A stretch of 64,000 nt of DNA from JALJPB01 sp963933115 (lineage in GTDB: Bacteria; Pseudomonadota; Gammaproteobacteria; Enterobacterales; Alteromonadaceae): the NCBI GenBank assembly GCA_963933115.1, contig CAWVSL010000010.1, positions 1-64,000 of the forward strand, in the 5' to 3' direction. The stretch's first letter is position 1. Each line of letters opens with the position of its first letter. Below the pieces are notes generated by a model. It worked only from the letters and a program-made list of their open reading frames with translations. It made no database searches and was not told the DNA's origin. The position numbers and the translations under genes were made by a program. Positions 62,912 to 64,000 of this stretch are shown here, piece by piece.

Positions 62912-63439
62912 ATGAACCCTATTATCAATAAATTATTACTGTCTCTTTGCTTACTCTTACTTTTAACACCAGTTGGCTTTGCTAAAGGGGTTTATCAAAG
63001 CCCTGAGCAGTTCATCCAAAAGACTATAGGTGAAATACCTAAAGCTAAAGTCTTGTGGTTAACTAAAGAGGACAAAACAATTATTGCCGATATTCTCAAT
63101 CATCGGTTTAATCGATTACGCATTCGTTATTGGCAAAAAGCAGATAATACGGTTTGGATACTTGATGAAATAGGCAAAGAAAAGCCTATTACTATTGGTG
63201 TGCACATTCAAAATAAGCAAATAGCAGAACTCAAAGTATTAGTTTATCGTGAAAGCAGGGGTGATGAAGTCCGCCATGAGTTTTTCACTAAACAATTTAA
63301 TTTAGCAAAATTAACTAATGATAATATGCTAACAAGTCACATTGATGGTATAACTGGCGCAACATTATCCGTGTGGGCACTCACAAAAGTAGCTCGATTA
63401 TCGTTATGGCTAAATAATAAAGCGTTAGCACTTAATTAA
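62912..63439 (+). CDS. Exported FMN-binding domain protein
   Basis: A 175-residue protein with a signal peptide (hydrophobic 7-22, GFAKG). The C-terminal motif D145-GI-T148-GA-T151 matches the Dxx(S/T)GAT flavinylation site, so FMN should be attached by ApbE through T151. It probably carries electrons on the periplasmic side. It lies between the porin and the PepSY-type membrane gene. Confidence 0.85.
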   Translation: MNPIINKLLLSLCLLLLLTPVGFAKGVYQSPEQFIQKTIGEIPKAKVLWLTKEDKTIIADILNHRFNRLRIRYWQKADNTVWILDEIGKEKPITIGVHIQNKQIAELKVLVYRESRGDEVRHEFFTKQFNLAKLTNDNMLTSHIDGITGATLSVWALTKVARLSLWLNNKALALN

Positions 63440-63474
63440 TTTAGCTTTTTAATTTATTGCAGATATTAAATACT

Positions 63475-64000
63475 ATGCTCAAATCTTATAAATCATGGCA
63501 TATCAGCCTTATTCAGCACTTACGAGCGTGGCATCGTAGACTAGGTATTATCGCGGCCTTTTTTTTGATTTTTTTATCACTATCGGGGATTGCTCTTAAC
63601 CATACTGAATTACTGTCACTTGGCCACCAAAAAGTTAACATCGGTTGGTTACAAGATCATTACGGCATAAAAGCGCCTGATAAAGTCAATTTTTATAACA
63701 ACAATGAATTAATAGTCACCGATAAGTTAGTTTGGCTTAAAGACCGCTTGCTGATGGAAGTATCTGAACCTGTAATGAGTGCAGGTAAGTTCCAACAGTT
63801 TATTGTGGTGGCAAGTGAGCAACAATTATTTGTATTTACCCAGCAGGGCGAATTAGTTGATAAACTAGGTACGCTTTCAGGCTTGCCAAGTAATATTAAT
63901 GCTATGTCTATTAGTCCTACCACTATCATTATCAATACGGACAATGGTTATTACCAAAGTGATAGTGATCTGTTTGAATGGCAGTCAATATCAACTATTG
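63475..64000 (+). CDS. PepSY-associated membrane protein, partial
   Basis: An open frame from ATG 63475 to the window end, at least 175 residues. Near the N terminus HLRAWHRRLGIIAAFFLIFLSLSGIALNHT has the His-rich membrane helix typical of PepSY-associated TM proteins, related to iron-uptake-linked reductases. The following part is extracytoplasmic with repeated-looking strands. It is 35 bases after the FMN-binding gene. The C terminus is outside the window. Confidence 0.75.
   Translation, partial: MLKSYKSWHISLIQHLRAWHRRLGIIAAFFLIFLSLSGIALNHTELLSLGHQKVNIGWLQDHYGIKAPDKVNFYNNNELIVTDKLVWLKDRLLMEVSEPVMSAGKFQQFIVVASEQQLFVFTQQGELVDKLGTLSGLPSNINAMSISPTTIIINTDNGYYQSDSDLFEWQSISTI

Noticed and set aside
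1..64000. CRISPR array, tRNA, rRNA, prophage or insertion sequence
   Set aside because: No regularly spaced repeats, cloverleaf sequences, rRNA blocks, transposase or phage genes were seen by eye.

Overview
The window looks like chromosomal DNA of an AT-rich, marine, probably cold-adapted gammaproteobacterium of the order Alteromonadales, most like Colwellia. This is judged from protein sequences and gene order, not from a search. Most of it is core chromosome with gene blocks also seen in Escherichia coli: hemC-hemD-hemX-hemY opposite cyaY, lptM-lysA-dapF-DUF484-yigB-uvrD, gmk-rpoZ-spoT-trmH-recG, ubiE-ubiJ-ubiB, rph-pyrE beside yicC, and bioH-comF/gntX-nfuA. I found no rRNA, tRNA, CRISPR array, prophage or intact insertion sequence.

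Layout. 1-5.4 kb: a membrane-anchored RRM protein, trmA, a divergent fabR/acyl desaturase pair with a palindrome between them, and hemE. 5.4-7.4 kb: a gene-poor stretch with a possible structured RNA, the ribosome-rescue gene arfA whose 3' end lies in a long hairpin, a small lipoprotein, and a promoter-terminator unit just downstream of polA where E. coli has Spot 42. 7.4-10.1 kb: polA. 10.1-13.3 kb: a decayed region with a gabD remnant and a truncated surface-protein remnant, then a HupE-like membrane protein and its partner. 13.4-20.3 kb: a DUF885 lipoprotein, a TolB/FlgO-like TPR membrane protein and an S9 peptidase. 20.3-26.4 kb: a degraded copy of the yicC 3' end, yicC, a three-gene GMC oxidoreductase operon set between yicC and rph, then rph-pyrE. 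26.5-32.8 kb: a hypothetical protein, bioH, a broken comF/gntX, a large M14 carboxypeptidase, nfuA and a small membrane protein. 33.2-49.1 kb: an aromatic aminotransferase, the heme block, the lysine/dap-uvrD block (without xerC), rarD, ubiK and rep. 49.2-59.8 kb: a minus-strand run of an acyltransferase, ubiB, ubiJ, ubiE, recG, trmH, ridA, spoT, rpoZ and gmk. 59.8-64 kb: an orphan terminator, an MltA-like protein, and a porin, FMN-binding protein and PepSY-type membrane protein (cut by the window end) behind a likely Fur box.

How they fit together: heme synthesis (hemE, hemC, hemD, hemX, hemY), iron-sulfur and iron handling (cyaY, nfuA, and the Fur-box module), ubiquinone synthesis (ubiE, ubiJ, ubiB, ubiK), DNA repair and replication (polA, uvrD, rep, recG), ppGpp control (spoT with rpoZ and gmk) and membrane-fluidity control (fabR and desaturase). 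The least described parts are noncoding: the arfA hairpin, two promoter/terminator units with no gene, and one orphan terminator. No large undescribed multi-gene system stands out.
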